A stretch of DNA of 45,372 nt from Bacteroidales bacterium (GCA_017551765.1 JAFZKV010000004.1:1-45372), one strand, 5' to 3'; positions 7,412 through 16,520 are shown, counted from the first letter of the stretch. Program-made: numbers and translations. The notes: generated from the sequence alone by a model not told the origin.

Positions 7412-9514
7412 TTATATACCTTTTAATGTAAGACTGATACGGTGACGCCGCAGGTCGACGTCGAGCACCTTTACCTTGAGGTGCTGGTGCAGGTGGACCA
7501 CTTCGGCGGGGTCGTTAACACGCCGATCAGCCATCTGGCTGACATGGATAAGGCCGTCTTGGTGCACGCCAATGTCTACAAAAGCGCCAAAGGCGGTGAT
7601 GTTGGTAACAATGCCAGGCAGCACCATGCCGGCCTGTACATCCTCGATGCGGGTCACATTTTTGTCGAACTCAAACACTTCGAAATGTGCACGCGGGTCA
7701 AGGCCAGGCTTCTCCAACTCTTTCATGATGTCCTGCAGAGTGGGCATGCCGCAGTCGGCGCTAACGAAGTCGCCGAGGCGTATCTTGGCACGCAATTCCT
7801 TGTCCTTCATCAACGTCTGCACATCGGCACCGACCGAGGCGGCCATCTTCTCCACCAGAGGATAACGTTCGGGATGTACAGCACTCCTGTCCAAAGGATT
7901 TGTGCTTTCGCGCACGCGCAGAAAGCCAGCACACTGCTCGAAGGCCTTGTCGCCAAGGCCCTTTACATGTTTCAATGCTTGACGGTCGGCAAAGGCGCCG
8001 TTGCGGTTGCGGTGCGCCACTATCTTGTCGGCCAGCGCAGGACCAATGCCGCTGACGTAGCTGAGCAACTCGCGGCTGGCTGTATTGAGTTCTACACCCA
8101 CGCTGTTGACACAACTGACCACGGTATCACTCAGGCTATCGGCCAGCATGCGCTGGTCCACATCGTGCTGGTACTGACCCACACCGATGCTCTTGGGGTC
8201 AATCTTAACCAATTCGCCAAGGGGATCCATCAAGCGGCGACCGATGCTGACGGCACCACGCACGGTGACATCATAGTCAGGAAACTCACGGCGAGCCACG
8301 TCGCTGGCGCTGTAGACGCTGGCACCAGCCTCACTGACACTCACAGCAATGACTTTGTTTTTAAAATGGCAGCGCTGCACCACTTCCTCGGTCTCACGGC
8401 CAGCGGTGCCATTGCCGATGGCGATAGCCTCAATTCGGAAGGCTTCAACCAACGCTTCGAGTTTATTCACAGCAGCACGCTCCTCGCGCACCGAGGTGAA
8501 AGGATAGATGGTTTCATTGTGCAGCAGTTGGCCTTGTGCATCGAGGCACACCACCTTGCAGCCGGTGCGGAAGCCCGGGTCAATGGCCAGAGTGCGTTTC
8601 TGCCCCATCGGAGCGGCCAACAGCAACTGCCTCAGGTTCTCGGCAAAGACACGGATGGCCTCGCGGTCGGCTTTCTCCTTTAGAATATTGCGGAACTCGT
8701 TCTCAATGGAGGGCTCTATCAGACGCTTGTAACTGTCGGCAATGGCCATGCGATATTCCTTGAGCGAATCATCCGAATAATTTCGATTTCCTTCGGCTTT
8801 TTCAGTCAGCACCTTGAGACATTCGTCGTCCGTGTCTGGCCGTACACGTACCTTGAGCACACCAGCCTCTTCGCCACGGAAGAGAGCCAGAATGCGGTGC
8901 GACGGTGCCTTGGAGGCAGGCTCCTTCCACTCCATCCAACTCTCGAACTTGGCCGCACGCTCGTCATCCTCCTTCACGCCACGGGCCAGCCCCGACGAGA
9001 GCATAGCCCTGCGGCGGAAGATGTTGCGTACACGGTTGCGACATACGGCATCTTCACTGATGCGCTCAGCGATGATGTCGCGCGCCCCTTGCAGGTCGTC
9101 GTCAGAGGCAGCGGCCGGCATCACACCGCGCATAATGCTGTCAGCCAAAGGTTCGAGGCCTTTTTCGATGGCGATGGTGGCGCGGGTGCGCCGCTTGGGA
9201 CGGTAGGGCAAATAGAGGTCTTCGAGGTCGGTCATGCTCTCCACCGCCTCAATCTGCCGCTTCAACTCGGGCGTCAGTTTGCCCTGTTCGTCGATGCTTT
9301 GCAATATGGACTCACGGCGTTTGTCGAGTTCTTTCAGGCGCAGCAGCAGGTCACGAATGGCGGCAATCTGTACCTCGTTGAGGCTGTCCGTCACCTCCTT
9401 GCGATAGCGGGCAATGAAAGGCACCGTGGCGCCCTGTTCGAGGAGCTCCACGGTGCGTTCCACTTGTCGCGCGCCCAGCTCTAAGCGCTGGGCGATTATC
9501 GCGGCATAATTCAT
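7412..9514 (-). CDS. tex: Tex-family S1 RNA-binding transcription accessory protein
   Basis: A cytoplasmic nucleic-acid-binding protein homologous to Tex of Bordetella and to the core of eukaryotic Spt6. Of its 700 residues, the N-terminal helical part includes the conserved LYLPYRPKRRTRA. A YqgF-like RNase H fold begins around LAIDPGFRTGCKVV (about 325), helix-hairpin-helix motifs follow (VSGIGPALADKIVAHR, HVKGLGDKAFEQCAGFLR), and an S1 domain ends the protein (GIVTNITAFGAFVDIGVHQ, about 630-698). The C-terminus stops almost at the end of the S1 domain, with no extra tail. It lies 5 nt after the Omp28-like gene and directly before sppA. Confidence 0.94.
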   Translation of the reverse strand: MNYAAIIAQRLELGARQVERTVELLEQGATVPFIARYRKEVTDSLNEVQIAAIRDLLLRLKELDKRRESILQSIDEQGKLTPELKRQIEAVESMTDLEDLYLPYRPKRRTRATIAIEKGLEPLADSIMRGVMPAAASDDDLQGARDIIAERISEDAVCRNRVRNIFRRRAMLSSGLARGVKEDDERAAKFESWMEWKEPASKAPSHRILALFRGEEAGVLKVRVRPDTDDECLKVLTEKAEGNRNYSDDSLKEYRMAIADSYKRLIEPSIENEFRNILKEKADREAIRVFAENLRQLLLAAPMGQKRTLAIDPGFRTGCKVVCLDAQGQLLHNETIYPFTSVREERAAVNKLEALVEAFRIEAIAIGNGTAGRETEEVVQRCHFKNKVIAVSVSEAGASVYSASDVARREFPDYDVTVRGAVSIGRRLMDPLGELVKIDPKSIGVGQYQHDVDQRMLADSLSDTVVSCVNSVGVELNTASRELLSYVSGIGPALADKIVAHRNRNGAFADRQALKHVKGLGDKAFEQCAGFLRVRESTNPLDRSAVHPERYPLVEKMAASVGADVQTLMKDKELRAKIRLGDFVSADCGMPTLQDIMKELEKPGLDPRAHFEVFEFDKNVTRIEDVQAGMVLPGIVTNITAFGAFVDIGVHQDGLIHVSQMADRRVNDPAEVVHLHQHLKVKVLDVDLRRHRISLTLKGI

Positions 9515-9519
9515 TTTTT

Positions 9520-11235
9520 TTATTCTTTGACGAACTTCTGCATGCCGATGCCGTCCGCGGTGGCCACACGCACCATGTAGACGCCGGCGGCCAGGCCACT
9601 GACGTTGATGTCTTTGGTGGCGTTCGCGGTAGCGACGGTGCGTCCGCTCATGTCAATGATGTTCACCTCGCGCACTTCAGCGTCACACTCGATGTTCAGA
9701 CGGTCGAATACGGGGTTGGGGTAGACGTTGAAGTCCACCACTTTCATCACGTTGTCGATAGCCATGGTGCCTGTACCGGCATTGGTGACGTTGATCCAGC
9801 AGTCGGCCTGTTTTCCATAGTTGCCTTTGGCTGTCCAAAAGACGGTGTTGGAGGCATCATACAGTGTTACACCCTGTGATGCATTCGTCATGCCGTCGCC
9901 ATAACTATCGTAGACCGAGAAGATGTAGAGGCCGGCCTCGGCGGGCGACAACCGGAAAGTGCACGTTTTGTTGTTGTTGGCGTTGGTAAACTGTTTCGTG
10001 AGAAGGGTGCTGCAATCGGCCTGTTTTTTGAAGGTTATCTTGGCTTCACTTGCATAGTTGTCCAATTTGAAGGTGGCGGTGATGGGTCCTTCTACGCTGT
10101 AGACGCGATAGTCGAAGTCATAGAGGGTGAATTCCCTCGGGGAGCTGACAGCGGCCATGGGCGTGGAACCGACCTGATAGCTGTAGAGGTCGACGGTTCT
10201 GGTTTCGGTGTAGTGCTGCACCTCGTCCGAAAGGGTGACCTCACACAGGGGCATGTGGAAGGTGTCGGTGGTGAAGGGCTGCATGGTCTTGTTTATAGAA
10301 ATCTGTGTGCCGTTATAGAGGAAATAAAAATTGCTGACCACATTGGGGGTGTTGTTGTTCACGGCAACCACCGGCTGGTATTCGTGGACACACTCGCTGC
10401 TGCGCTCGACGTAGATGTAGGAGATCTCGGGCTGCGAGAAAGCGATATTGGCTTTGGTGCCGGAGAGTATGTTCTTGTGGTTTTCGGCGACAAAGACGAT
10501 TACCTCTAAATCGGACAGCGCCCCCACTTCCACCGGGTTGGGGGTGCCATAGCTCTGCTGGATGGTGTAGACGATGGTGGTGTCGATGAAGGAGCCTTGC
10601 GTGGCGGGGATTTCAACGCCCCACTGACCGGTAATCAGGTCGCGGAGCATGTGCATGTGGCGGTAGCGGCCGTCGGGAAGCACATAGTCGGGGTTGTGAA
10701 GGGAACCACCTATCTGGGGACCCAATACGCTGTTCTGCAACAGAGCCACATTCAACATATTGGTGGCAGAGGTGCTGCTGGCGGTATAGTAAACCTCGAT
10801 GTGGAGGGTCAGCTCGCGCGTGTCGGGATTGATGGTGCCCTCGGCAGCAATGTTGACGGGGGAAACCTGAGACTGGATAGAGGCGGCCTGGCTCACCCAA
10901 GCAGAGCGGTCGCTCGTGGAGCTGGCTCCACGATTCACCGTGGCGTTGGGGTAGGAACTAACACTGTATTGCTGGGCCAACGCGTTGCCCCACTGCGTGG
11001 TATAGGTGTTGGCGGAGAAACCACCCTGATGGATGTTAATAGCCCACATGTGGCCGGGGTAGGTCGCTGCAATAGTGTTGCAGGTAGCGTGGCCATCGGG
11101 GCACCAAGTGCAGTTGACTCCTGTGAACTCTTCAATGACGATGTTGCGGTTCGACGGCTCGGTTGACACGATGGTCTGCGCTATCATCGCGCCACCCATC
11201 AACATTGTGGCAAGAAACAATAATACTTTTTTCAT
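9520..11235 (-). CDS. Omp28-like secreted protein with T9SS C-terminal signal
   Basis: A 571-residue exported protein. The signal peptide MKKVLLFLATMLMGGAMIAQ is followed by a thioredoxin-fold Omp28-like domain with FTGVNCTWCPDGH (cysteines 42, 45 and 52). Beta-rich domains come next, including a stretch with VYDSYGDGMTNASQGV. The end is a type A T9SS sorting domain with YPNPVFDRLNIE and an ending of MVRVATADGIGMQKFVKE. Omp28 is an outer-membrane protein first described in Porphyromonas gingivalis; its biochemical role is not settled. The protein is inferred to be exported by the type IX system and anchored at the surface. It leads an operon with tex and sppA. Confidence 0.85.
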   Translation of the reverse strand: MKKVLLFLATMLMGGAMIAQTIVSTEPSNRNIVIEEFTGVNCTWCPDGHATCNTIAATYPGHMWAINIHQGGFSANTYTTQWGNALAQQYSVSSYPNATVNRGASSTSDRSAWVSQAASIQSQVSPVNIAAEGTINPDTRELTLHIEVYYTASSTSATNMLNVALLQNSVLGPQIGGSLHNPDYVLPDGRYRHMHMLRDLITGQWGVEIPATQGSFIDTTIVYTIQQSYGTPNPVEVGALSDLEVIVFVAENHKNILSGTKANIAFSQPEISYIYVERSSECVHEYQPVVAVNNNTPNVVSNFYFLYNGTQISINKTMQPFTTDTFHMPLCEVTLSDEVQHYTETRTVDLYSYQVGSTPMAAVSSPREFTLYDFDYRVYSVEGPITATFKLDNYASEAKITFKKQADCSTLLTKQFTNANNNKTCTFRLSPAEAGLYIFSVYDSYGDGMTNASQGVTLYDASNTVFWTAKGNYGKQADCWINVTNAGTGTMAIDNVMKVVDFNVYPNPVFDRLNIECDAEVREVNIIDMSGRTVATANATKDINVSGLAAGVYMVRVATADGIGMQKFVKE

Positions 11236-11309
11236 AATGATTTAATTTTAATTAATAACTTATTATTTTTCAATATTATAAATTCTACCTTTTTATTATT
11301 TATCAATTG

Positions 11310-11341
11310 CAAATATACATTTTTTTCGACAAACAAACAAA
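11310..11341 (-). promoter_or_regulatory. Bacteroidetes-type promoter for the Omp28-like gene
   Basis: Read on the minus strand, TATATTTG (11310-11317) matches the -7 box TAnnTTTG, and TTTG (11338-11341) lies 20 nt upstream as the -33 box. The AT-rich leader to the ATG is about 74 nt. Confidence 0.65.
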
Positions 11342-11396
11342 AAAATCACGGTTTTTCCAAGGACAAACGCATCAAACTATCCGGCATTGCCCAATC

Positions 11397-11460
11397 CCTA
11401 CCAAGAACCTACCAAGAACTTACCAAGGACTACCCAAAGACTTCCCATCGACTACCGCGG
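11397..11460. repeat. 11-bp tandem array (CCTACCAAGAA type)
   Basis: The units are CCTACCAAGAA, CCTACCAAGAA, CTTACCAAGGA, CTACCCAAAGA, CTTCCCATCGA and CTACCGCGG. The period is exactly 11 bp and the units decay to the right. The array ends in a short inverted repeat, CTACCGCGGTGGTAG. It lies between the divergent omp28-like and btuB promoters. Its sequence is unrelated to the AGTCGGAC arrays but the period is the same. From here to the btuB promoter (11461-11638) I see only AT-rich DNA. Confidence 0.8.
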
Positions 11461-11638
11461 TGGTAGTATACAAGTCGTTTATACGAGCAGACAAAGGTTG
11501 GCTTATTTTTTATATATCAACCCATTAGCATTTCTTTGGAGCCAACTCCATTATTTTGATGCGTTAGCCTTGCGGTTTTTCCCAGGGCGATTTTTCAGTA
11601 AACTGCCGTTGAACTGCTTTTATATGAGTTTTTTTTTG

Positions 11639-11646
11639 TAATTTTG
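11639..11646 (+). promoter_or_regulatory. Probable -7 box of the btuB operon
   Basis: TAATTTTG matches TAnnTTTG and lies 4 nt before the riboswitch P1 stem, so transcription would begin at or near the aptamer. No good TTTG is found 19-21 nt upstream, which lowers confidence. Confidence 0.5.
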
Positions 11647-11650
11647 CAGT

Positions 11651-11820
11651 CGGTTTTGGTCGCCCGAAGAGGGCGCCAAGAGGGAATCAGGTGCAAGGCC
11701 TGAGCAGTCCCGCTGCTGTGAGTCTCAATGATTTGCGCCGCACAAAAAGCCACTGCATGCCGCCATAGGCATGTGGGAAGGCTGTCGGCGAGAGACAAGC
11801 CAGAAGACCTGCCAAGACCG
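11651..11820 (+). ncRNA. Cobalamin riboswitch
   Basis: The 5' arm CGGTTTTGG (11651-11659) pairs with CCAAGACCG (11812-11820) as P1, with one G-U pair. Between them are the conserved blocks AGGGAATCAGGTGCAAG, CCTGAGCAGTCCCGCTGCTGTGA, GCCACTG (11749-11755), GGGAAGGC (11775-11782) and AGAAGACCTGCC. These are the hallmarks of the adenosylcobalamin-type aptamer. It ends 34 nt before the btuB ATG, so control of translation initiation, or early termination, by bound B12 is expected. This also fixes the btuB start downstream at 11855. Confidence 0.95.
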
Positions 11821-11854
11821 AAAAAATCCAAGCCCTCGAGGAAAGGACAGGAAA

Positions 11855-13894
11855 ATGAGCAAAGTATTTTATCGTATTGTATCGTTTATCGTCGACGGTA
11901 GCCACCACGCTGCCGCCCCACCGCTCGTTGCATCCCCTCCTGCGTGGGCTTTTTTACTGATTATTTCCTTTTTACCATACACCTCCTCGCAGGCACAGGA
12001 CACGGTGCACCGGCTGGACGAGGTGGAGGTGAGCGCCCAACGCACCCCCGTCACCACCCGCACGGTGGCCCCCACACAGGTGCTTGACGCCCAACAGCTG
12101 GAGCAACAAGGGGTGCGACAGTTGAGCGACGCCGTGAAGCAGATGGCCGGCGTGACGCTGAAGGACTATGGCGGCGTGGGCGGCATGAAGACCGTATCTG
12201 CCCGCGGCCTGGGCAGCCAATTCTCGACGGTGACAGTAGACGGTGTAGCGGTGGACAACTCACAGAACGGCCAGGTGGACCTGGGCCGCTACCTGACGGG
12301 CAACGCCGCCTATGTGAGCCTGAGCCAGGGACAGGACCAGCAGCCACTGCTGTCGGCACGGGCATACGCCGCCGGCAACGTGCTGAACCTCGAAACCGCC
12401 GAACCACAATTCCACTACGGAGAGCGTACCAACCTGAAGGTAGGCATGGAGATGGGCTCGTTCGGGCTACTGAACCCCTTTGCCCTTTGGGAACAGCGAT
12501 GGGGGAAAAAGCTGCGCACCAGCCTCTGGGCTGGCTATATGCAAAGTGCCGGCAACTACCCCTTCACACTCTACTACACCCACGACCGGCAGGGCGAAAC
12601 CAGCCGAGAGACCCGCGAACACTCGGCCATGCGCATGTTTGTGGCCGACGGCAACCTGTTCTACACCTTCAGCAAGGACAACACCCTGACGGGCAAGGTG
12701 CACTATATGCGCGGCATGCACGAGCTGCCCGGAGAGGTGGTGCAATACAACGCCACACCGTCGGCACAATCGACCCACGAAGAGTCGCTGTTCGCACAGG
12801 TGAAATGGCGTATGGAACGCGAACAATGGAAAGTGCAGGTGCTCGGAAAAGCCCAACACTCCCGCGACCAATACGAAGACAGCGCAGCGCTGGGTTACCG
12901 CAACAACTACATGGAGAACCACTACCTGCAGCACGAGGGCTACCTGAGCGGCAGCGCAGTGTGGAGTCCGCTGAAGTGGATGGACCTGAGCGCATCGGTC
13001 GACGGAGACCTGAGCCGGTTGCAGAGCAACCTGGAATACCGTAGCGACGTGCTGCGCAGCAGTGTGCTGGCCGCCGCTGCCGTGCGGCTGCATAGTAAGC
13101 ACATGGAGGCCAACGCCCACCTGCTGGCCACATCGGTGACCGACCGCGTGAACGACCTGGACACCACACCCTTGTACCGCTGCCTGTCGCCCTATGCAGG
13201 CCTGCGCTGGTCGCCAAACAACCACCTAACACTGCGCTACTTCTACAAACAGACCTACCGCGTGCCCAACTTCAGTGAGCTCTACTTCTTCCTTTCCACC
13301 CCACGCAACCTGCGACCCGAGCGGGCCATGCAGCACAACGTGGGAGTGGCATGGGTGGACAACCACGTGAGCGCCACGGTGGACGGCTACTTCAACCGCG
13401 TGGTGGACAAGATAGTGGCCAAGCCCGGGTCCAACATGTACTATTGGACGATGGAGAATCTGGGCCTCGTGCATATCCTCGGCGTAGATGCCACAGTGGA
13501 GTGCCGAATGGGTAACGTTGAGCTGAGAGGCAACTACAGCTTCGCCCATGCGGTGGACCTAAGCGACCCGACGAACACCGATACCTATGGTTACCAGATA
13601 CGCTACACCCCCCGTCATTCGGGCGGCGGTAGCCTGCGGTGGGAGAACCGATGGGTGAATTTGGGCGCCACCGCTATGGTGGTGGGCCATCGCTACGCCT
13701 ACGTAAACGTGGGCAGTCGCTTGCCTGCCTACTGCGACCTGGGACTCAGTGCCGACCGTCAATTCGAGTTGAGTGGTGGCTCCTTCCGCGTACAGGTCCA
13801 GGTACTGAACCTTTTGGACACACAATACGAGGTGGTTAAAGACTATCCCATGATGGGCCGCAACTACCGTCTGTCAGTGACATACGAATTCTAA
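11855..13894 (+). CDS. btuB: TonB-dependent cobalamin receptor BtuB
   Basis: An outer-membrane active transporter for B12 and related corrinoids, driven by TonB. It has 679 residues from the ATG at 11855, chosen because the upstream in-frame codons lie inside the riboswitch and GGAAAGGACAGG precedes this ATG. The N-terminus is long for a signal peptide; the hydrophobic core is AWAFLLIISFLPY before SQAQDT. The plug domain (about 55-170) includes RTPVTTRTVAPTQVL and SARGLGSQFSTVTVDGVAV. The rest is a 22-strand-type barrel ending MMGRNYRLSVTYEF with a terminal Phe. There is no carboxypeptidase-like extension as in SusC. Substrate assignment rests on the riboswitch and the BtuG-like neighbour. 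Confidence 0.92.
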   Translation: MSKVFYRIVSFIVDGSHHAAAPPLVASPPAWAFLLIISFLPYTSSQAQDTVHRLDEVEVSAQRTPVTTRTVAPTQVLDAQQLEQQGVRQLSDAVKQMAGVTLKDYGGVGGMKTVSARGLGSQFSTVTVDGVAVDNSQNGQVDLGRYLTGNAAYVSLSQGQDQQPLLSARAYAAGNVLNLETAEPQFHYGERTNLKVGMEMGSFGLLNPFALWEQRWGKKLRTSLWAGYMQSAGNYPFTLYYTHDRQGETSRETREHSAMRMFVADGNLFYTFSKDNTLTGKVHYMRGMHELPGEVVQYNATPSAQSTHEESLFAQVKWRMEREQWKVQVLGKAQHSRDQYEDSAALGYRNNYMENHYLQHEGYLSGSAVWSPLKWMDLSASVDGDLSRLQSNLEYRSDVLRSSVLAAAAVRLHSKHMEANAHLLATSVTDRVNDLDTTPLYRCLSPYAGLRWSPNNHLTLRYFYKQTYRVPNFSELYFFLSTPRNLRPERAMQHNVGVAWVDNHVSATVDGYFNRVVDKIVAKPGSNMYYWTMENLGLVHILGVDATVECRMGNVELRGNYSFAHAVDLSDPTNTDTYGYQIRYTPRHSGGGSLRWENRWVNLGATAMVVGHRYAYVNVGSRLPAYCDLGLSADRQFELSGGSFRVQVQVLNLLDTQYEVVKDYPMMGRNYRLSVTYEF

Positions 13895-13913
13895 CAAATA
13901 AACAAGCAATAAT

Positions 13914-14996
13914 ATGAAACACATTGAAAGAGTACTCATAGTCATGCTGCTGGCAATTGGCATTGCCGCCTGCGAGAAGCCTGAACCCGAACAGCAACAC
14001 TCCAGCACCGTGGATGTAGACACACTGCACGCCCTGGTGCTCAACGAAGGTCCTCAAGGCAACAACGCATCGCTGACACGCATTGACCTGGCTAACGGCA
14101 CGTTGGAAAACGATTGGTTCGCCCTCTGCAACAACCGAGGGCTGGGCAATGTGGCCCAAGACCTGATTATCTATGGCTCGAAAGCCTATATCACCGTGTG
14201 GAAATCGGGCACCCTTGAGGTGGTGGACACTGCAACAGGCATCTCGCAACAGGTAAACCTCGGCAACCGCGGGCCCCGCTACCTGGCAGCCGACGGAGGC
14301 AAGCTGTACATCAGTTGCTACAATCCCCGCAGCGTTATCCGCATAGACACCGCCACCCTTCAAATCGAAGCCACCTGCACGCTGGGCAACTACAACCCTG
14401 AAGGTGTAGCCATCGCCGACGGCAAATTGTTTGTGGTCAGCTCTTGGGTCGGTGAGACACAAAGCAGCATCACCTACGACGACAAGGTGTATGTGGTGGA
14501 CCTCGCCACCTTTGCCAACCCCACTCCCATTGTGGTGGGCAAAAATCCACAACGGGTGGAAGCCATTGACGGAAACACGTTAATAGTAAACTGCTGGGGT
14601 GAATGGAACATGAATACCGGCACCACCGAAGGCGAAGGGTCGGCACTGATTAACGCCACCACCTTAGCCGTGACCCAGACAGGCCAACTGCTGAGCCGCA
14701 TGACGGTGGACCACGGCATGGTCTACGGCTGCGCATCGACCTACGACGCCTCTTGGAACATGACCACCAGCTACATGAAAATAGACCCCGCCACATTGAC
14801 TGTGACGCCGATACTGACCTCTTGTGGTATTAACAACCCCTACTCCATCGGCGTACACCCCGTAAGCGGAGACATCTATATAGGCACCGACGGCAACTAC
14901 ATGACCAACGGCGACCTCTACTGCTTCAGCCCTGACGGAACACAGCGGTGGAAACGCGAGGTAGGCCAACTGCCCTCAAAAATAGTATTTTACTAA
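13914..14996 (+). CDS. btuG: BtuG-like surface lipoprotein (YncE/DUF5074 beta-propeller)
   Basis: A 360-residue lipoprotein with the lipobox GIAAC (Cys20) followed by an acidic linker. The mature part has repeated blade-like units such as GSKAYITVWKSGTLEVVDTA, GGKLYISCYNPRSVIRIDTA and DGKLFVVSSWVGE, typical of YncE/DUF5074 seven-bladed propellers. In Bacteroides, BtuG is a surface lipoprotein of this fold that binds B12 very tightly and hands it to BtuB. Its place 19 nt after btuB under a cobalamin riboswitch supports the same role here. The symbol is an inference from fold and context. The gene ends 4 nt before a convergent gene with no obvious terminator. Confidence 0.78.
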   Translation: MKHIERVLIVMLLAIGIAACEKPEPEQQHSSTVDVDTLHALVLNEGPQGNNASLTRIDLANGTLENDWFALCNNRGLGNVAQDLIIYGSKAYITVWKSGTLEVVDTATGISQQVNLGNRGPRYLAADGGKLYISCYNPRSVIRIDTATLQIEATCTLGNYNPEGVAIADGKLFVVSSWVGETQSSITYDDKVYVVDLATFANPTPIVVGKNPQRVEAIDGNTLIVNCWGEWNMNTGTTEGEGSALINATTLAVTQTGQLLSRMTVDHGMVYGCASTYDASWNMTTSYMKIDPATLTVTPILTSCGINNPYSIGVHPVSGDIYIGTDGNYMTNGDLYCFSPDGTQRWKREVGQLPSKIVFY

Positions 14997-15000
14997 CCAC

Positions 15001-15747
15001 CTATCGCTGGGTAGCGATGTAGTCAATCACATTCTTGCGGTCACGGCTGAAAGTAAGCACATTGACCGCCGTATAATAATTGGTGGGGTCGACACAATAA
15101 GCATAGGCATACTTGAGGAACTCGACCTGCGAATTGCTATAGTCGATGGTCTCTGCCAGGCGCCCAATCTGCTCAGCGGTAAGGTTGGAGGAGGCCACAA
15201 TGACCTTGCCGAGCGACAGACGGTCGCTGTCGAAAGTCTGAGCCTTCATGCGCTGAATCATGCCCTGCAAGTCCTCCTCTGAGGCGGTTTTGTTTTCAGG
15301 CTCACCGGTTGCCATGTGATTGACCTCGAGCGACTGAGGCCTACGTCCCACACGCCCCAGCTCTTCGCGAGCCATCTTCCGCTCCTCCGTATAGGAGTCG
15401 GCACGGTTGTATGAGGGAGTGTAGAGCATCAACTGTTCAAGGCGCTGGTCATAATTGACATTCACAATCACGTTGGGTTCACCTGGACGCAGGCTGAGAA
15501 CGGCAGCCTTGGCGGCAGGGCGTTTGAGAATCACCACCACCTCGTGCGATTGGTCGCTAATATCGTTCACCATCACGCGACTCTGGGGCATGCGGTTCTT
15601 CTGGTCACCGTCGATATAGACAGTGAACGACTCGCCATGCTGCGATTCAAAACTGACGGTGTAGCGCGTAGGCGGCGGCAACTGCGTAGGCTGGGCCAGC
15701 GAAATGAAAAATGAAAAGGTAAAAAGCAAGAAGGCAATCTTTTTCAT
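15001..15747 (-). CDS. Secreted DUF4476-domain protein
   Basis: A 248-residue exported protein with signal peptide MKKIAFLLFTFSFFISLAQ. The first half (about 25-110) is a beta-rich region with SFESQHGESFTVYIDGDQ, the pattern of proteins with an N-terminal PEGA-like fold. The last 90 residues, from about MIQRMKAQTFDSDRLSLGKVIV to the end, resemble DUF4476, a helical domain of unknown function common in Bacteroidetes. Its start overlaps the PHP gene's stop by 4 nt, so it is the last gene of the long minus-strand operon. The signal-peptide region (15700-15727) shows a faint 7-bp periodicity. No function can be given. Confidence 0.8.
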   Translation of the reverse strand: MKKIAFLLFTFSFFISLAQPTQLPPPTRYTVSFESQHGESFTVYIDGDQKNRMPQSRVMVNDISDQSHEVVVILKRPAAKAAVLSLRPGEPNVIVNVNYDQRLEQLMLYTPSYNRADSYTEERKMAREELGRVGRRPQSLEVNHMATGEPENKTASEEDLQGMIQRMKAQTFDSDRLSLGKVIVASSNLTAEQIGRLAETIDYSNSQVEFLKYAYAYCVDPTNYYTAVNVLTFSRDRKNVIDYIATQR

Positions 15748-16520
15748 ATCTTTCTCAGTTTGTGTTCACGGAAATACATGGTATCAATCCAGCGTCCCTC
15801 TTCGCCGTGCAAAGCTTTGGCAAACTCAGAGAAGGACCGGTGCTCCATGTAGATGACATTGTAGACATCGCCCACGTTATCTATAAAGTGGGCGTCGCTG
15901 TCGGTGATGAAGTTGAAACGCTTGAGGTAAGCAAACTTCTTGAGTATTTCGTCCTTAGTGATGCGGAAGTTGATTTCCAGCCCGTCGGCACGGAGGTCGG
16001 GCGGCACGAAGCCGAGCTGGCTCATAAGACTTGTAGTACCCTTGTTGATGTGGGCAGGTACAAAGAGGCCTCCAATGCGATGCACCTCATCGTAGATGCC
16101 GTCAATGTCCACATCAATGGCGTTAAGCAGGTGGTATGGCTCCTCCCCCACTATCTCGTCGTTCTCGTCGACAATGAGCTGGTATCCGAAACGGTCCTCA
16201 TCGTTGGGCATGGGCGGCAGGTGGGCGTCGAGAAACTCCTGGAACTCGTCCAACTGCCCATCGTTCTCGAAATAGCAGAGGCAATGGGTTTCTTCCTGAC
16301 TCGTCACCTCCACGCCGCCAAGCACAAAAAGTCCTTTCTGCTTGCCGATGCGCTGAGCCACCTTGACCTGGCGCGTAGTGTTGTGGTCGCTGATAGCTAT
16401 CATGTCCAGCCCTCGGGCAAGGGCACGGTCAACGATAGCCGTGGGTGACATCTCGAGGTCGCCGCACGGCGAAAGCACAGTGTGAATGTGCAAGTCGGCT
16501 TTGAACGGCGACAACGGCAT
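15744..16520 (-). CDS. PHP-domain metal-dependent phosphoesterase
   Basis: A 258-residue cytoplasmic protein of the PHP superfamily. Metal ligands are seen in KADLHIHTVLSPCGD near the start, AISDHNTTRQ, a Glu in GGVEVTSQEETH, FVPAHINKG and the late ITDSDAH. This protein resembles the stand-alone histidinol-phosphatase-like or nucleotide-phosphoesterase type, but the substrate is not evident. Its start overlaps the DRTGG gene's stop by 1 nt. DRTGG and PHP proteins are also found together in anaerobic Firmicutes near hydrogenase or redox genes, which points to a redox-related role; that is inference. Confidence 0.85.
   Translation of the reverse strand: MPLSPFKADLHIHTVLSPCGDLEMSPTAIVDRALARGLDMIAISDHNTTRQVKVAQRIGKQKGLFVLGGVEVTSQEETHCLCYFENDGQLDEFQEFLDAHLPPMPNDEDRFGYQLIVDENDEIVGEEPYHLLNAIDVDIDGIYDEVHRIGGLFVPAHINKGTTSLMSQLGFVPPDLRADGLEINFRITKDEILKKFAYLKRFNFITDSDAHFIDNVGDVYNVIYMEHRSFSEFAKALHGEEGRWIDTMYFREHKLRKI

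Noticed and set aside
11495-11551. Inverted repeat GTTGGCT/AGCCAAC between the 11-bp array and the btuB promoter
   Set aside because: Only 7 bp with a loop of over 30 nt in AT-rich DNA; expected by chance and not tied to a promoter box.
11771-11854. Upstream start for btuB at 11771
   Set aside because: It lies inside the conserved 3' half of the cobalamin riboswitch; the ATG at 11855 has a suitable purine-rich site and follows the aptamer.
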